64,000 bases of DNA, taken from assembly GCA_012064415.1 (NCBI GenBank), contig SSNU01000031.1, positions 1 through 64,000 of the forward strand. Reading direction: 5' to 3'. Source of the stretch: Gyrodactylus bullatarudis (Eukaryota; Platyhelminthes; Monogenea; Gyrodactylidea; Gyrodactylidae). The position numbers and the translations under genes were made by a program. Shown one piece after another: positions 30,738 to 42,282 of this stretch. The notes beneath the pieces were generated by a model, which did no database searches, was not told the DNA's origin, and worked only from the letters and a program-made list of their open reading frames with translations. How positions within the stretch are numbered: position 1 is the first letter of the stretch; every line of letters starts with the position of its first letter.

Positions 30738-33700
30738 ATGATCAAAATACTAATATTTTTCTCTATTATCGGTTACTTTGTCAATGCAATAAATACTTTT
30801 CAACAAAAGCCTGATGAAATCCAATTTACTGAAAACAGATGGGCGTTTAAAGAGACTTACATTAATCTCTTGCATTGGAGAGCTCCTTTCCCCTCTTATG
30901 GAACAATTTGGCCAGCTCCGTTTTTTCAGTCAACACTTGAAAAAGTTGACAGATACCAACTAGGCAATTTAAAATACTTTGTTTCTGGAGTGAAACCTCA
31001 ACTTTTAGAGGTAAATCAGTTACTAATTTATGATTCCAGAACACTCTGGGACGATACGAGGATATTCTAAACAATGACGAATATCATTCTGAGTTCCCCT
31101 CGCATTTAAATCATTTTAAGAAGGATTTTTTAGATTTGAAAATGTTTAATGATTTACCGATTGAGGAAAATCTCGATCCAAAATATCATCCTGAAAATAT
31201 GGTTGGTTTTAAAATTTTGATTGGATTTTAGTTTCTGATGAGTTCTTTCTACCTCGAATCTCTTCAAGAAGTTGAAGTCAAAATTTACAAAGAAAAATTT
31301 TTCACATTTATGAACAATCAAAATCCCACGGCGCATCGGTCGCGCTTTTCCAGCGAATCAAATTATTTGAAAATTCATATTCATATTGAGAAAGACTCTC
31401 CAGAAGAACCAAGTCAATATATGAATGAAGCATACATTCTCATGATTTTAAAAAATCAAATTTTTATATACGCAAGTGAAATTTGGGGCTTTCTAAGAGC
31501 AATCGAATCCTTATCCCAGTTACAATGGAATATTCATGGTTTTCGTAATACTTTTTTCTTGAATCAAACATTCATTGTTGATAAGCCAAGATTTCCTCAT
31601 CGTGGAGTTCTAGTTGATACATCTCGTCATTTTATATCAAAGGAAATTTTAATGATGAACTTGGTGAGTCTTTTCTCATATCACCATCTTTGATTCCTTT
31701 CTTAACAGAGGAGGTTTAGATTTAAAAAACAAAACTGTAGAATAAATCATCACATGTGGATTTTTGTCTATAAATAACACTTACGTATTTAAAGAATCGA
31801 TGAAACCTATATTTGATTTACATTAAATCCATATTTGTACTAAAAGAATCCCATTACCTAATAATTTCTAGTAATGATAATTTAATTTTCCTCTCAAGGA
31901 TGCCATGTCATATTCAAAAATGAATGTTTTGCATTTACATATGGTCGACGATCAGTCTTTCTCCTTTCAACCCAAATTCAATCATGAATTCACAAAGGTA
32001 CACTTCAAATCTAAACTTGCCTTTCAAAGGATATTCAGTTTCTTTATTTAGGGCTCGTACAACAACAGATTTTATAATGAAGCAGAAATTAAGGAGATTA
32101 TCGAATATGCCCGTCTCAGAGGAATTCGTGTTATCCCTGAAATCGATATGCCAGGTATGATTTTTCACAATAACCTCTATCAAAAGATTTCTTTAATGAA
32201 TAATTTTCTGGCTATAACGTTGTTCGCTTGCTACCTGACTAAGTTGTCTTCTGGCTTGTATTGGTCTATCTGTAGAAAAAGAAAGGGAGAAAAAGGTGTA
32301 GTATTTCTTAACGAATAAGTGATTGTTATAGTAATCAGAATTATTAGAGCAATAACTCTGATAATATAATTCATCACTTGAAAGAAAATTAAGATTAGAA
32401 TAAAAAACATTTAGATTACCCTGATAAAAATAGTTAGGACTCACACAGATAGACCAATACAAGCCAGAAGACAACATAGTCAGGTAGCAAGCGAACAACG
32501 TTATTGTCAATCTAAGCTGAACAGCTTCCTGAAGAACTACTTGGTTCAAAATTAAGAATAATTTTCTAGTTAATTACTATGCAAACTAATAAAGCTACAG
32601 TTGACATGAAGATGAGAATTTTATAGTTTTGCAAAAATCTCAATATTTTTCTCCGTAAATTCCACAATTAAATGAGTTCCCGAGTTGTTTGCTCATAGAG
32701 ATTTAGAGGAACTCCAAGAAAAAGTTGATTTTTTAAATTTTGGATCATTTTTCTTCGGGATAGTCAAAAAATTAAAAGTTCCCACAAGATTGATGAATTT
32801 CTGTAAACTTCTTTAGGCGTATTTAAATTCAAATCAGAATTTAATTGCTTCAAATCTATGAAATCGACCAAAATTCTGAGCTCAAGCATTGGAAAAGGGG
32901 TAAATTGGGGCATTTTCAAAATTCCAAAAGAGACCAATTTTTTTCATATTAAACTTTTTCTCGAATTTATTCTATTTAACAATTTATTGTACCATTTCAT
33001 AAGCAGATCCAAAACATATTTGTGTTCAATGACTATCTGGAATTCTCATCTTCATGTCAACAGTAGCTTTAGACTACTGTTACCTACATTTCGTTCCAAA
33101 TCAAACTTGGTAATTAAGAGTTTAAGATTTCATCTTGCTTTGATTTTTCCATCTCATTCAAAATGAAAATAATTAAAATAATATTACAATATTTAATGGG
33201 AAAAATAAGTATTCTTACAAGATATTTGTAAACAGATGAAATAAATTTCTACGATCATATCATCTATAGAACTTTAAAATAATACGTAAATCAAGTTTTT
33301 ATTTTGATTGTTCTTTAGAAAAATTTCAAAGCAATAACTAATAGAGTTGGTTCCTCCAGAAAACCAAAAAAATTCTAATTCACTTTCATACTAAATGGAA
33401 TACGTAAATTGAGAAAACTCGATTAGTTTTTTTCTTGCATGGTTCCTGAAGCTTTTGAGAGTTTTAAGGGTTTATTCACATGATATTACTTATGAATAGG
33501 CTAAATTTAATACTCTTTTTGAATTAAATCAACTCTAAAAATAATTAAGTTCATCTAGAACAAAATCTGAATAAAAAGCTTTTTCGAATTTCCAGAAAAT
33601 TTGTCTTTTTGTAGATTAATTATTCATAAACTGTATAAAAAGGGGTAAAGATCCTGTCCAAATAATCAAATTTTTAACCATATTAATCATTGTTAATCAG

Positions 33701-36700
33701 TTTATGCCTTAAAATACCTCTCATGTTCAGAATAAAGTTTATAATCAATTTTTTAAGATTTTTAATTTTAAGATAAAAAATCACACTGTAATATGGTCTG
33801 GAAGATTAGAAGCCTGATTCTAAACACAAACCTTTTATTGGGTTTAAAATTGAATTTTCGAATTTTTCAAACACAAGTTAATTCGAGAATCATTCCCCTG
33901 TTTAATTATATTTTAATTTCCATATCCTTACTTATAAGTATGGATACGGTTAGTTAGAGTCAAAAGTGCTAAAAGCTATAATGAACATGGTAAAGTTACA
34001 AGACCTAAAAATTCTTAATCTATGATTTCGTTTTGTCGGGGACCCAATCTAATAAGTAATCATTAATTTGATACAAAAATATTATTTGTTTTGTATTACA
34101 AAGTTTGGCTGGAAAAAATCATCTGAATGAGGTGTTTCGCTTTACAAGTTTGAATGTTTTATGTTCGATACGATACAGTAAATGAGGTCGAATCTAACTG
34201 CATGTAGTTTTCATTAGATAATTGGAAATTTTATAATATCAATCTCAAGTCCTGGAAGAGTGTATTTCAAAACGAATTGATACGATCGATTTATGTTTTT
34301 TGGTTAGAACTTCAATAAAGTAAAGATAGTTTTACTCATATTTCCAAGATAAACAAGACTATCAAGAAATATTTGCTTGCTAATAAAAAGTCAATAGAAA
34401 AAATGTACAGATATAAAACTGAAACATGTGAAAATTTATAATTTTTTCTTGTTACCAATATTTAAGTTTATATTCAAATTTAGTGGCATTTTAAACTATA
34501 GCATGCGTATAGAAAATTCCAAAGGAAAATGTGTAAGTACAATACAAAAGTTTCCTAGCACACTGTCAGATACAGAATATACCCAATTATGAGTGAGTAA
34601 GAGATTTTATTTTATGTGAAAGAGTAGCTTCATGCTTTAAACCAGCAGCTTCAGATGGAGAAAGATCAAAATGAGAAAAGAATTTGGTTTTTTCATCTAA
34701 ATTCTCTAGATATTTGAGACTCAGCCAACCAAATTCACTCTTGTGTTGCAAAAAGTTGAAAAATAGGAGCCCATTTTTAGAAAATTTTGGAACTACTTTT
34801 AAAACCAAATTACTACCAAATTTAAATCTCTTCAATTAAGAAAAATAGAAATAATGACTAAAAGGTAGAAAAACTATCGAAAATACCCGCTAAAATTTAT
34901 ATTCCCGAGAAAAACAAATTCAATGGTTTCTTTCGTGTTTCTAGACTTAACATTTTCGTTCTTTCGATTAAAAATGCTCTCAGACCATATTTGGAATCAG
35001 TTTAAATTTTCAAATCATAAGTATCATCGATTTTATAAATCCAATAATATGGATATAATTACAAATTTTTTCTCCCACCATAGATCATACCAAGAGCTGG
35101 TCAAAAGTTTACCCTGAAATCTTCTCCAAATGTAAAGACTATGACGGGAATTATACTGGATATTTGGGACCATTAGATCCAATTAACGAAAATACTTACA
35201 AAATCGTCAAAAGTCTTATTAACAGCGTCTTGTCTCAATTCAAGGATGCTTATATCCATCTTGGCGGAGATGAGGTTGACACTTCATGTTGGTAAGTAAA
35301 TTTAAAATTATTTTTATTAGGCCAGAACTCGTTTAGTTCAAAATAAGATTGATTAATCAATTTGTCAGTTCTTCTTACTAAATGTCTGATGATTTGTTAG
35401 AATCCTGCATTTTGGATAGTCCCTTACTAAATAAATCTTCTATTTTAATCTTCTTCGTTTTATTCTGTTGAATGTCGGAAAATCAAAACTCTTCTCAACA
35501 AATTTTATAGAGATCATGTAATTACAGACAATCTAAATGAATGAATCCATGTTTTTTCATGTAAATACAGTATTGTACATATTTTTATCAAATCAATGAA
35601 AATTAGTAAAGATTCTTACAACAATTCTTTTTGCAATAATAGGAATGCAAGGCCTTCAATTTACAAGAAGAAGATTTTACAGAAATTCCTAGACAAGTAA
35701 GTTAATTGAATAAATATTCGTCTCTTCCAGACGTTTTAGTATTGAGATAGTCAAGAACTTTCTCCAATGCGATGAGACGCTTGTACTCTGAACTTTCTTT
35801 AATCTAAAAAACCTCAGTGTTACTATAGTATATATAAAAAAACCCATTTTCCTTTAAATCATCAGAGTTTACCTAATTTCCTAGGAATTTCTTTCAAAAT
35901 GTGGAAACAGACTCAATATTTACTATAAGCACTATTTTTATTCAAAATGTTGCAAAAACTACAATTCAAAAAGCTCAATTTTTTCCTTTCTAGTAGTAAA
36001 ATTCATAGAAAATATCTTGGCATGCTCAAAAATTGTCATCTTCAATCGAGATTTTGTATATCAGAACAAACTCGAAAACATAATTTCACAGGAAAAATTG
36101 CTCAGTTTTCGATCATCTTCAAAGTGAGATTAAGGCTGGGAAAAATTGAAAAATTTGGCCTACTCTACCAATTCATAATAAAAGAGATCTCAATATTAAT
36201 TGTTATTTTTTAAGTTTAAAACGTAGATGTATTTCTCAATTTCATCATTTATTATGCTTGGAATGATCTCTATATGTTAAATATTAGAATAAAGCTTAAA
36301 CAATCTTGGATATACATAATAACTTTCAATTCTATTCATCTTTTCTAGAGTTCAAGAAGCAATAGATGAAATCAATAAAGAAAATACACGACAGATTTTC
36401 TGGGAGGAAGTCATTGAAAATCAACTCAGTGTAAGTTTTGGTTCAAACTTGCATAGACCAAAAATCCCAGCCTGACTAAATTTATAAAGCTAATTGGTAT
36501 GGAGATGGGAATCTATGACTTTTACAAATATCTCGATATTTTCATCAAGAATTCGAATTTTTTAAAGAATTTTTGGAAATCTACTCATGTTGCCCACTAT
36601 TACCAGTTGAGGATAAAAATCTTTAAAAAAATATATTTTTATGAAAAAAATGGCCATTTTTCAAATTTCGATTTGGCTCGAAAATCCCATCTTTTTAACT

Positions 36701-39253
36701 TTGAACCGGAAATTTTTATTGATTTGAAAGTTGGAGGTTGATCAAAAGGGGTTTTCAGGATCAAGATTAGACAAGTAAACCAATTCAACTGAATCTTATT
36801 ATCGTTTGGGAGCTGAATTTCAATTTTTCAAAAAATATTTTTTTGTGTTAATTCCAAAATTAATAGGTTTTTATGAGCTATTAAGAATTATCAGTAGGTT
36901 TTTTAAGAACCATTTTTTAAATGACCATTCACAAATTATTCAACTAATTATATTTATAATTAATAGGGAATCAGATGAATAAATTAACTTTGATTATCAT
37001 AATTTTAGTTATTAATGTAATTATTTCGATGAAAATTGAAAAATTTTCATTCTAAAATCTGTCTATTGATGGAATTATCTTAAATTATAATTTAAGATTT
37101 TAATTAAAATTCCATAGTCAGCTAATTTTGAAATAAATAAAAAAAATCCACTAATTTTGAAATTAGCCCAATTCTTTTTAGGATATTTTGCTTCAACCGG
37201 TAAAAGTGGGCAACATGAGTAGTATTTCTGTAAAATCTTAGATTCTCAACTTCATATCAACTTTATAAGTAACATAGCGATTCTATAGATATTCACAGAA
37301 AATTTTCATTTTTTGAGTTCATTTCTTATTTTAAATTCCATTTACTTGAAAGAATTCGAGAATAAAGAAGTTTTAGCGAATATTTCTGTTGAGTATCAAT
37401 TGAAAAATAATGTAACAGAAATTCTTTAACTACCCTTTTCTTTTTGCAATTAATTTAATTGATAAAGAACAAAAAAATCGTGTGCATTTTTGCGTGATAA
37501 ACATTCTATCTTTAGACTTTTTAGATTCTAAAATCTGCTTTAATCTGAGATTTTTTATTTGGTTCATTTAAACGTTGTTTCCCCTTGTTAATCAACTAAC
37601 GTCTTAGATTAAGCTAATGTATTTTAACTGTACTCTTTGTCAACTGACCATTGCGAACTTCAGTTTGGTTGTATATTATTTTTTTCATTTTTAGATTAAA
37701 AACAATTCAATGATACAGCTTTGGAAATCAAATTTATTCAATTTCGATTTTTCCAATTATAAGAATGTTACGTTAGATGTTATAAGTTCAACTTGCTGGT
37801 ATCTGGATCGAACTGAAAATATCCTCTGGATTAACTTTTATCTATGCGATCCGGATCAATATCGTCAGTTTTTTTCGGTTCTATTCCCCCAATTCAATTT
37901 TTATCTTTTTCTATCTAGGTGAAAGACTTGAAAATGTGAATTTTATTGGTGGTGAGGCTTGCATGTGGACAGAATATCAAAATGATGACACAATCTTACA
38001 AAGAATCTGGCCGACTACATTAGCAACGGCTGAGAGATTATGGAGTCCAGCTCATGTCAACTCTATTGAAAAAGCTGGACCAAGGTACGAAGAACAAAGC
38101 TGTAGGCTTTTATAGTAAGTGCTATCTCTGAAATAATCAAAACAAATTTAATGTGGGAAATTCTAAATTTAAGAAGTATTGGACATTTTGAGAAGTGGTT
38201 TACAAATAGAATTTCATTTCATTACTTATTACAACCTCCCTTTTCAGCTTTTGAAAATAATCTTGGGGATTCTATTCATACAAAAATGATGGTTTTAAGA
38301 TTCTCTAACTTACTTTATAAAATATTCAACTGATGAACATCAAAATTTAGAATTCATATTTACCGACCATTAAGTGATTAAACTCAGAATACGTGTCAAA
38401 TTTCGGATCAGGATCATTTTAGTTTAATTTGACATCACCAGATCAAAATAAAAGGGACACGCCGTGTAATTATCACCTAACAAGTTAGCACTTTCTACTG
38501 CAAATTATATCTTCGTTGAATACAAATTGGTAATTTACTCTGAGAAAATTTATCTTCATGATTTCGAAACTCTAAAAGAGTCTCAACTTAAAGGATACAA
38601 AATAAGTGTTTAAAACCCTGAATAGAATAGTGGAATTTGGATATAGTGGTTCATGATTTCAATTTTTAATTTTTCGATTAGGGGTTATTTTTAGAAAAAC
38701 TACTATTTTCGAGATTGCTTATGTCATCAACCTTGTTATTAAAATTTTTAATTTCAGAATCAAGAACGTTTCATTTTCGGACCTAACTATTTCAAGTTTA
38801 TTCATAAAATCACCTCAAAATAGTACTCAATTTGGAAAAATTAGATTAAATTTTTTTTTTCAAAGTTGTATGCTGATTCTTACAAAACTTTTATTCCTTT
38901 ATAGTCGTGGTATTCCCCAGGGTTCAACAAATGGGCCAAGCTATTGCTCTAGATCGAATGGTATACTTTCCAGATTTTTTCAAAGGAGCTTCAATGGTCG
39001 CTACTATCCCATATCAACTAGGCCCTTTATTATAAATGAAATTTGCAGTAGAATAAATATTGGCCTCATTATTTTTATAATAATTTCCATAATCTTATTC
39101 TACTCGATACTTTACGCAAAACTTGACCGAACAGATTATCCCATGGAATTTAGCTTGGTTGGATGCCGAATAAAAATCTCCATGAGATGCCTACTATTTT
39201 CATTTTATGTATTTTTTTCTATATTTGTCTTATTTCTTCAGAGTCAACAATGA
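30738..39253 (+). CDS. Beta-hexosaminidase (GH20) with C-terminal membrane segments, 11 exons
   Basis: The exons are 30738-31010, 31040-31201, 31232-31663, 31899-31997, 32052-32154, 35084-35291, 35643-35696, 36349-36430, 37695-37863, 37919-38114 and 38905-39253. Phases close to 708 residues. The enzyme removes terminal N-acetylhexosamines from glycans or chitin oligomers. A signal peptide ([17 protein letters not shown]) is followed by the GH20 N-terminal domain. The substrate-binding Arg lies in [14 protein letters not shown], and LHMVDDQSF follows. The catalytic Asp-Glu pair is D419-E420 in HLGGDEVD, and CWYLDR and [10 protein letters not shown] come later. Unusually, about 85 residues follow the normal end ([14 protein letters not shown]), with two hydrophobic helices ([19 protein letters not shown] and [17 protein letters not shown]). 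Introns 1 and 2 are only 29 and 30 nt. The G of the usual PGHT motif is D at the exon 5/6 junction. Confidence 0.92.
32216..32505. mobile_element. MITE with about 55-bp terminal inverted repeats (hexosaminidase intron 5)
   Basis: The left end reads GTTGTTCGCTTGCTACCTGA and continues to TTGGTCTATCTG. The right end (about 32446-32505) is the inverse. The total is about 290 bp with no coding. Related sequence lies at 3400-3580 and 60140-60250. Confidence 0.8.
32588..33080. mobile_element. Small inverted-repeat element (hexosaminidase intron 5)
   Basis: Ends of about 35-40 bp, AAAGCTACAGTTGACATGAA at the left and its near-inverse at the right, bound about 490 bp of noncoding sequence. The same end motif appears singly at about 52585 (GTTGACATAAAGATGAG) and in inverse form at about 63730, so it is a family. 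Confidence 0.65.
36487..37280. mobile_element. Foldback element copy in hexosaminidase intron 8
   Basis: The left part (36487-36780) matches 55085-55375 closely in order, including CATCAAGAATTCGAATT and TTTTTATTGATTTGAAAGT. The right part (about 37190-37280) contains GGTAAAAGTGGGCAA and ends in inverse orientation, as at 55650-55765. The centre differs from the copy at 55085-55765. Confidence 0.65.
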
Positions 39254-39296
39254 ACCCTGTTTTGATACGAAAAATTATCCATATAGCAAAAAAGAA

Positions 39297-39302
39297 AATA
39301 AA
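39297..39302 (+). terminator. Poly(A) signal of the hexosaminidase gene
   Basis: AATAAA lies 44 bp after the stop codon of the last exon. Confidence 0.6.
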
Positions 39303-40090
39303 TTTATAATTTTTAGTCAATTGTATCTTTTTTACTTTTTCGAACTTGAATTAAATTATTAAGGTGGAATTGACACCAACAGGTGTGATACTCAACATGT
39401 CAACTGCTGTCCTTTTAAATTTTTTAAAATTTCCGATTTTTGAGAGGATTCCAATGGTTCTGATTTTAATGAAAGATTCATTATGAGGATTGGAATCTAA
39501 TATATTTGAAGAAGTTCGGCAATATTTCCCACAAAAAGATTCCAATGGTGTTTAGAACTTAGCTCAATTTTTGATAGAGACATGATTAATGTGAACATTT
39601 TGCATCGACTCTAATAATAGAACAAAAAATTCCAAAATTTCTATTCGTCAATATTTTTCCCCACCAAGTCCTGCTATGCTTTTGTTTAAATCATTCAATC
39701 ATTTATGAAATTCAAATTTGATCAAAATATCAAAAACAAGAAAATTTTGAAAATACAAAAGTTCACTTCTAAGTAGTCAAATCATCTGATGGGTTTTTTG
39801 CTATTGAATGCCGAAAAATGAAATTTCGGGTTATCTCTTTTCTATTTGAACATTACTTAAATTTCCTATCTTTTTTGTTTCAAGTATTTTAGATACTTAA
39901 TTATTTGCTATTAGGGTTTTGGTGATTAGGGATAAGTGCTAAAGTCTTTTAGTATCTCTAATTGGATGCGGAGATCTTGCTTTAGAGATAAGACTTAGCG
40001 TGTATCTAATTTATAAGCTAGTAAAGAAGCATTCCAAACATGTACGGCAAGTATAGATTTATAGATATATAGTAAAAATTTAATGACTTA

Positions 40091-40139
40091 ACCCAGGAAT
40101 TGAAACTGAAGAAACCTGGTGAAATACGTATTTTTCAAT
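40091..40139 (+). ncRNA. Hammerhead ribozyme-like motif
   Basis: Core CTGAAGA is at 40106-40112 and GAAA at 40121-40124. Stem I is ATTGAAA (40099-40105) with TTTCAAT (40133-40139), a perfect 7 bp. Stem III is the palindrome ATACGTAT. CCCAGG upstream pairs with CCTGG before GAAA. The cleavage position reads ATT rather than the preferred ATC. Confidence 0.68.
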
Positions 40140-40159
40140 AAATATTTGCTCCTTATAAT

Positions 40160-40205
40160 GAAGTATAGATGCGTTTCGTCCTTATTGAGACTCTTCAGTA
40201 TTACT
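40160..40205 (-). ncRNA. Hammerhead ribozyme-like motif, schistosome-satellite-type stem II
   Basis: On the minus strand the order is CTGAAGA (40198-40192), the hairpin GTCTCAATAAGGAC (4 bp, 6-nt loop), GAAA (40177-40174), CGC and the triplet ATC. Stem I is short (ATA with TAT). The arrangement CTGANGA-GTCY..GGAC-GAAACGC is close to the well-known schistosome satellite hammerhead. A second copy is at 53358-53400. Confidence 0.65.
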
Positions 40206-40554
40206 CAAATTATCTTGCACTACTGAATAACGTAAACTAAATAAGACTGAAAACTTTTAAATTACTAAAATCGAATTTCTGAAATCAATTCTTGAAATTT
40301 TTGGATTCTACCAGTATGGTTTCTCGTTAGACGTTTCGTCTTTTTTTCTCTTTGATTTTTCTGAATGGATTTTTTTAAAAATTTACTATATTTTCTATAC
40401 AAAATCTCTAGAAAATGATTCATCTTTAAATTGTCATAACTTTTCAGAAAGTTATTGTAGCTAAATAAATCATAGCTCATTCAAAATATTATTAGATTTT
40501 CTTTCAGAAAATTAGTTAATAAACTATTTCAAGTTTCTTCAAAATAGAATTGAA

Positions 40555-40600
40555 TTGAGAAAGTTACCCATATATGACCCGCTGGAAATTGAACGGTTTA
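40555..40600. repeat. Short repeat shared with 53475-53530
   Basis: The segment GAGAAAGTTACCCATATATG and the following GACCCGCTGG resemble 53483-53520 (GAGAAAGTTA, CATATATGACCCACTGG). Both places lie beyond a schistosome-type hammerhead, so this is probably the other end of the same element, interrupted here by about 350 bp. Confidence 0.5.
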
Positions 40601-40619
40601 GAGGTCTATAAAAATTAAA

Positions 40620-41683
40620 TTATACTGTAGATAAATATATTTTCATATAATAAAAAATAGGGTTTTTAAATATAATTCCGAGTTTTAGTACTCGTAAGAG
40701 ATCTGAATTTTGAGAGTAACTAACATTTTAGACTCTTAGGTAAGTTAGGTTTGTTACTAATTTCTTTACTGTATGTATGCTGGTTTAAAACGTTCTGTTT
40801 ATTGTTGAGAAGGGGACCTATTCCGTGAATAATATTCAGTAAAATGAAAATTAGAGTTTAGTTCTCAAATAGAAAATTGTTGGTTTTAGATCGAAAAGGT
40901 TATCACAATCCGATAGAAAAAAGTTAGAACCCAAATAAATATCTGAAATGATTGAGAAGAAAGTCAAATGAATAAGAAGGAAATCTAAAAGAATATTTTT
41001 CAAGAACTGGTTCTGAGGGAGAGAGGAGAAATTTTTCCTGATGAACGCTTTTCCAGACCAGATATAGCAATTGTGTATTATAAGAATCAATAGTAGGCAG
41101 ACAAGAGTGTAAACATCTGGATCTTTTCAATGGTCAGGGAGTTTAATTTTTAAATCGACGTTAATTTAATATATTCATTACATTTGATCTAAATACAGAC
41201 ATGCATTTTAAATATATTATCGATTCAAAAAAATATCTAAGCCCTAATGTAGTTTGCTAAATTTTTCATTGCTTATCAAGAAATATTTTTAGATAATAAT
41301 ATTGATGAAAAAATCCACTTTTGCACTATATTACAGTAAAAATGATGATATTTTTCAAAATTGAAAGTTTAACTTTTTTCGAATAAAAATAATTCATTTG
41401 AATTCATCAACCTTTGGTATATATTCTTTTTCATATACCGGCCATATACCGATCATTGTATCTTACGGACCTTAAAATCTATATTATGAAGGAAGACCCA
41501 AATCTGTGCATTCAAAAGAACCATACACACAATTTGGAACTGCCATGGCCCAATTGATTTTTAATTTTTATTTTCTACCTACTCGAAAAGTTTTTTGGTT
41601 TTTCATCAATTGGAGTTGCTCAAAAGAATACTACTACAATTTCATTCAAAATTTTTCATTATAACCATTTTTATTAAATATTG
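40620..41683. other. No gene recognised
   Basis: AT-rich intergenic sequence lies between the hexosaminidase and decarboxylase genes. The minus-strand frames near 40851-41130 overlap each other in two frames and resemble nothing I know. Confidence 0.45.
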
Positions 41684-41732
41684 AACCAGGAATTGAGACT
41701 GACGGGACCTGGCGAAATGTACATATCTCATT
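41684..41732 (+). ncRNA. Hammerhead-like motif, core partly altered
   Basis: Stem I is TGAGA (41694-41698) with TCTCA (41726-41730), perfect. The core reads CTGACGG (A9 changed to G), then GACCTGGC, GAAA (41714-41717), the palindromic stem III ATGTACAT and A at the cleavage position. ACCAGG upstream pairs with CCTGG. Structure is conserved, but the core substitution makes activity doubtful. Confidence 0.6.
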
Positions 41733-42282
41733 GAATATAATTCTTTTGTTAAAATTTTAATTGATAAATATATATAAATTTTTCAACAATAAAAAAATAT
41801 ATTTGCTCTTCTAATGTGGGATGAAAAAATTAGATTGAACTCGAGTAAGTAATCAGAAGGTATCTTGGCATTAATGGGGGCTTTATGAACTATGATGACT
41901 TCAAAAGGTATAATTTAGATACTCATTGTATATTCTCTAACATGATATACAAATAATTAACCTGTGTCCATAGTCGACTGATGATGTATTTGGAACAGTG
42001 TGTCATAAAATAGTACACGTGTATATTAAAGTACAAATTATTTACTATCTAACTATGCATGACTAAGTTTGGATTGCAACCCCCCTCAGATGAATAGATG
42101 CAAATTGATAAATGTATGTGTCTAACCCTTTTTGTCATCAAGATTGGGTATACCCCTAATTAACGAACTTTTAACTTGGATTATGAATACTTGTATGATT
42201 TACTCAAATTTCATTGGTCAATTTCAAAGAAGTTCCTTTTAATATGTAATTTGTGAATTTTTACTCAGACAATCTATAGAAC

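Noticed and set aside
30738..31070. Reading the first hexosaminidase frame through to its stop at 31068-31070
   Set aside because: Removing the 29-nt GT-AG segment 31011-31039 joins it in phase to [10 protein letters not shown] and the next conserved exon; reading through gives unrelated residues and a stop.
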